Shown here: piece by piece, positions 6,929-8,485 of the stretch
How positions within the stretch are numbered: position 1 is the first letter of the stretch
How the letters are laid out: each line of letters starts with the position of its first letter
NCBI GenBank assembly: GCA_005882235.1
Contig: VBCT01000057.1
Coordinates: 1-8,485, forward strand
DNA from: Betaproteobacteria bacterium
GTDB lineage: Bacteria; Pseudomonadota; Gammaproteobacteria; Burkholderiales; SG8-39
Direction: 5' to 3'
DNA: 8,485 nt
Program-made: the position numbers and the translations under genes
The notes under the pieces: model-generated
What the model was told of the DNA's origin: nothing
Databases searched by the model: none
The model's input: the letters and a program-made list of their open reading frames with translations, nothing else

Positions 6929-8008
6929 ATGTGCGCAAACAGAGTACGCATCGAAACGCTGAAGACTCTTGAACCTGTCGCTTCGCTTCCCGAAGCAAGG
7001 CTTCACGAACTCGTCGATCTCTGTCACGTAGAGACCGCGCGCAAGAATTCGAATCCCTTTCTCGTGCGCGGGATCGTGGGCCAGGCGGTTTATCTCCTGC
7101 GGGGAGAGCTCGTCCTTACCTATCCGGATGGTTCTTCGAAAGTGCTGGTAGGGGGCTCCGAGCGTTCACGATATCCGCTGGGCCGGCGGGGCGAGGTTTT
7201 CACCAGCGTCAAGGCGATCACCGACGTCGAGCTGATGCGCATCGACGACGATCTGCTCGACGTCATGGCTACTTGGGATGAAGCCGTATCCGCCGACCGC
7301 TCGGAAAAACAGAAGAAAGCCGGAGACGAGGGGAGTTTGCCCGCCAGCTGGACCCTGATGTCCGGAATGTTCAGCGTAAGCAGCCTCAAATACGGCGAGT
7401 TCTCGCGACTGCCGCCGGCTCACATCAACGAGCTGCTGCGCCGCTTTGAGCGCATCGACGTCAAGAAGGGCGATGCGGTGATCCGCGAGGGCGCTGAAGG
7501 GGATTTCTACTTCGTGATCGAAACCGGCCGGTGCAAGGTCGAACGGACGGTCGGAGGAGTCTCGATGCTGCTCGCCGATCTGAAAAGCGGCGACGCGTTC
7601 GGCGAGGAAGCGCTGGTGTCGGAAGCCAGGCGCAACGCCACCGTTACGATGAAGACAGACGGCGCTCTCCTGCGGCTATCCCGGAAGGACTTTGCCGAGC
7701 TCCTCCGGGAACCGCTGCTGCACCGCCTGTCGGCGGAGGAGGCGCGCGACAAGATCGCAAGGGGAGCCCAATGGGTCGACGTGCGTTACCCTTCGGAATA
7801 TCAATATGACAAGCTCGCGGGTGCCATCAATATTCCCCTTTCGGAAATCCGCAACGCTTTTGGCGTGCTGGACAAAGGGAAAGAGTACGTGCTCTATTGC
7901 CAGAGCGGGCGACGCAGCGCCGCCGCGGCATTTCTCCTCGCTCAGCGCGGGTACCGTGCGTTCGTGCTTGCGGGCGGGCTCTGGGGGGAGACGAAGGGCG
8001 GAGCGTGA
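6929..8008 (+). CDS. Tandem cyclic-nucleotide-binding protein fused to a rhodanese domain
   Basis: This soluble protein of 359 residues has three parts. An N-terminal cNMP-binding-like domain (about 10-110) keeps the barrel pattern but lacks a recognisable phosphate-binding cassette. A second one (about 145-255) has a near-canonical cassette, with Glu226 in FGEEAL and Arg235 in RRNATV, so cAMP binding is credible. A C-terminal rhodanese domain (about 265-355) has WVDVR, GAINIP and the loop CQSGRRS, with Cys324 as the likely persulfide-forming active site. No helix-turn-helix is present, so unlike Crp/Fnr it should not bind DNA directly. It follows the cyclase and phosphodiesterase genes, which makes it the likely cAMP effector, coupling the signal to sulfur transfer, thiol chemistry or a partner protein. 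GTG 6911 would add six residues. The domain calls are strong; the output is unknown. Confidence 0.92.
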   Translation: MCANRVRIETLKTLEPVASLPEARLHELVDLCHVETARKNSNPFLVRGIVGQAVYLLRGELVLTYPDGSSKVLVGGSERSRYPLGRRGEVFTSVKAITDVELMRIDDDLLDVMATWDEAVSADRSEKQKKAGDEGSLPASWTLMSGMFSVSSLKYGEFSRLPPAHINELLRRFERIDVKKGDAVIREGAEGDFYFVIETGRCKVERTVGGVSMLLADLKSGDAFGEEALVSEARRNATVTMKTDGALLRLSRKDFAELLREPLLHRLSAEEARDKIARGAQWVDVRYPSEYQYDKLAGAINIPLSEIRNAFGVLDKGKEYVLYCQSGRRSAAAAFLLAQRGYRAFVLAGGLWGETKGGA

Positions 8009-8189
8009 GGGACGGGAGAAGCCTCGCACGCCGACCCTCGCCCTAGGGAACCGCGGTCGAATCGGGTGGCGGTAGGCGCGATTTTCGCTTGGCAACGAAG
8101 AGGTCGGTCGGGCAGCCGGCTTACGGTGCTTTAGGCGTTTCGCGGCCGGTGTGTGGAAAACGCCCTCGCCCGGGTCAGCCGCGCGGGCT

Positions 8190-8207
8190 GAACAGTGGGA
8201 ACAGTGG
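8190..8207 (+). repeat. Perfect 9-bp tandem repeat upstream of the GAF gene
   Basis: Two adjacent identical copies of GAACAGTGG sit about 57 bases before the GAF start codon, directly before an AT-rich patch. They could be a tandem regulator site or a chance duplication. Confidence 0.65.
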
Positions 8208-8249
8208 TAAAGTAATTGATTATCGGGATATTTCGCCGTGATGAACCTT

Positions 8250-8256
8250 AAGGTGG
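8250..8256 (+). promoter_or_regulatory. Ribosome binding site of the GAF gene
   Basis: AAGGTGG lies 7 bases before ATG 8264, a standard spacing, and fixes this start. Confidence 0.65.
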
Positions 8257-8263
8257 ATTGCCT

Positions 8264-8485
8264 ATGAGCGCGGTATTGCAAACGCATCCGGGCGCGGCCT
8301 CTGACGTCAACAGCAGGCTGACGTTTCAGAAGAATCTCCAGACCGTCACCAACAAGATCCACGCCACGAGCAACGTGGACGAAATCATGCTGGAAGTCAG
8401 CGCCGACATTTGTACCCTCTTCAACGCCGACCGGCTGACGATCTATACCGTGGGAGAGGACAAACAGACCATCGTTTCCAAGGTC
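8264..8485 (+). CDS. GAF-domain protein, N-terminal fragment (3' end outside window)
   Basis: The first 74 residues of a cytoplasmic protein are visible. After a short variable leader (about 20 residues), the sequence RLTFQKNLQTVTNKIHATSN and the following DEIMLEV..DICTLFNADRLTIY fit the opening helix and first strand of a GAF small-molecule or redox sensor domain. There is no signal peptide. ATG 8264 is supported by the AAGGTGG ribosome site. From memory, similar N termini occur in betaproteobacterial proteins that join a GAF domain to a PilB/GspE-type secretion ATPase, but the output domain is outside the window and this cannot be shown here. The 255-base gap suggests it is transcribed separately from the six-gene cluster, although the same orientation leaves read-through possible. 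Confidence 0.82.
   Translation, partial: MSAVLQTHPGAASDVNSRLTFQKNLQTVTNKIHATSNVDEIMLEVSADICTLFNADRLTIYTVGEDKQTIVSKV

Larger units (their letters stand above)
8009..8263 (+). other. Intergenic region: operon end and likely promoter of the GAF gene
   Basis: This 255-base stretch is the longest non-coding gap in the window. Its first part is GC-rich, and I see no hairpin followed by a T tract, so no convincing intrinsic terminator. A 6-bp stem (TCAGCC/GGCTGA, 5-base loop) lies at 8175-8191. A perfect 9-bp tandem repeat follows at 8190-8207, then an AT-rich patch at about 8208-8233, unusual for this background and a plausible promoter core. No good -35/-10 pair could be fixed; TAAAGT (8208) and GATATT (8227) are only weak -10 candidates. 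Confidence 0.5.

Noticed and set aside
8175..8191. Inverted repeat as an intrinsic terminator
   Set aside because: The stem is only 6 bp and no T tract follows it.
8241..8267. Eight-codon leader ORF (MNLKVDCL) ending in an ATGA overlap with the GAF start
   Set aside because: It has no ribosome site of its own and no attenuator-like pattern, and an ORF this short occurs by chance.
7676..8362. 228-codon open frame on the minus strand across the intergenic region
   Set aside because: It lies antisense to the rhodanese domain, the gap and the GAF start, has Arg/Pro-rich low-quality composition and shows no recognisable domain.
1..8485. CRISPR array, tRNA, rRNA, insertion sequence or phage genes
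   Set aside because: No regularly spaced repeats, RNA gene signatures, transposase motifs or terminal inverted repeats were seen.

Overview
The window looks like part of a GC-rich proteobacterial chromosome, most likely a betaproteobacterium. This guess rests on codon bias, gene style and remembered similarity of the CHASE2 cyclase, FHA and GAF proteins to betaproteobacterial families; no search was run. All genes lie on the + strand. Positions 3 to 8008 form one compact six-gene cluster with gaps of about 16, 31, 35, 16 and 42 bases, which suggests a single operon whose promoter lies upstream of the window.

Layout. (1) 3-2144: 3' part of a membrane receptor Ser/Thr kinase with CHASE2 sensor, three membrane segments, a TPR-like stretch and a complete kinase domain. 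(2) 2161-2985: PP2C-type Ser/Thr phosphatase. (3) 3017-3790: FHA protein with one canonical and one degenerate FHA domain joined by an Ala/Pro linker. (4) 3826-6102: CHASE2 class III adenylate cyclase, apparently starting at a CTG codon. (5) 6119-6886: metallo-beta-lactamase-fold hydrolase, probably a cyclic nucleotide phosphodiesterase. (6) 6929-8008: two cNMP-binding-like domains fused to a rhodanese domain. A 255-base intergenic region with an AT-rich patch and a 9-bp tandem repeat follows. (7) From 8264 to the window edge: start of a GAF-domain protein, probably a separate transcription unit.

How the genes may work together. The first three genes are a phosphorylation writer, eraser and reader. 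The next three are a cAMP synthase, a likely degrader and a likely receptor. Both membrane proteins carry the same class of extracytoplasmic sensor, CHASE2. The cluster therefore reads as a two-output signalling module in which related periplasmic sensors drive Thr phosphorylation and cAMP. The cAMP receptor has a rhodanese domain in place of a DNA-binding domain, so its output is probably enzymatic or protein-protein rather than direct transcription control. The individual domain calls are strong; the circuit is inference.
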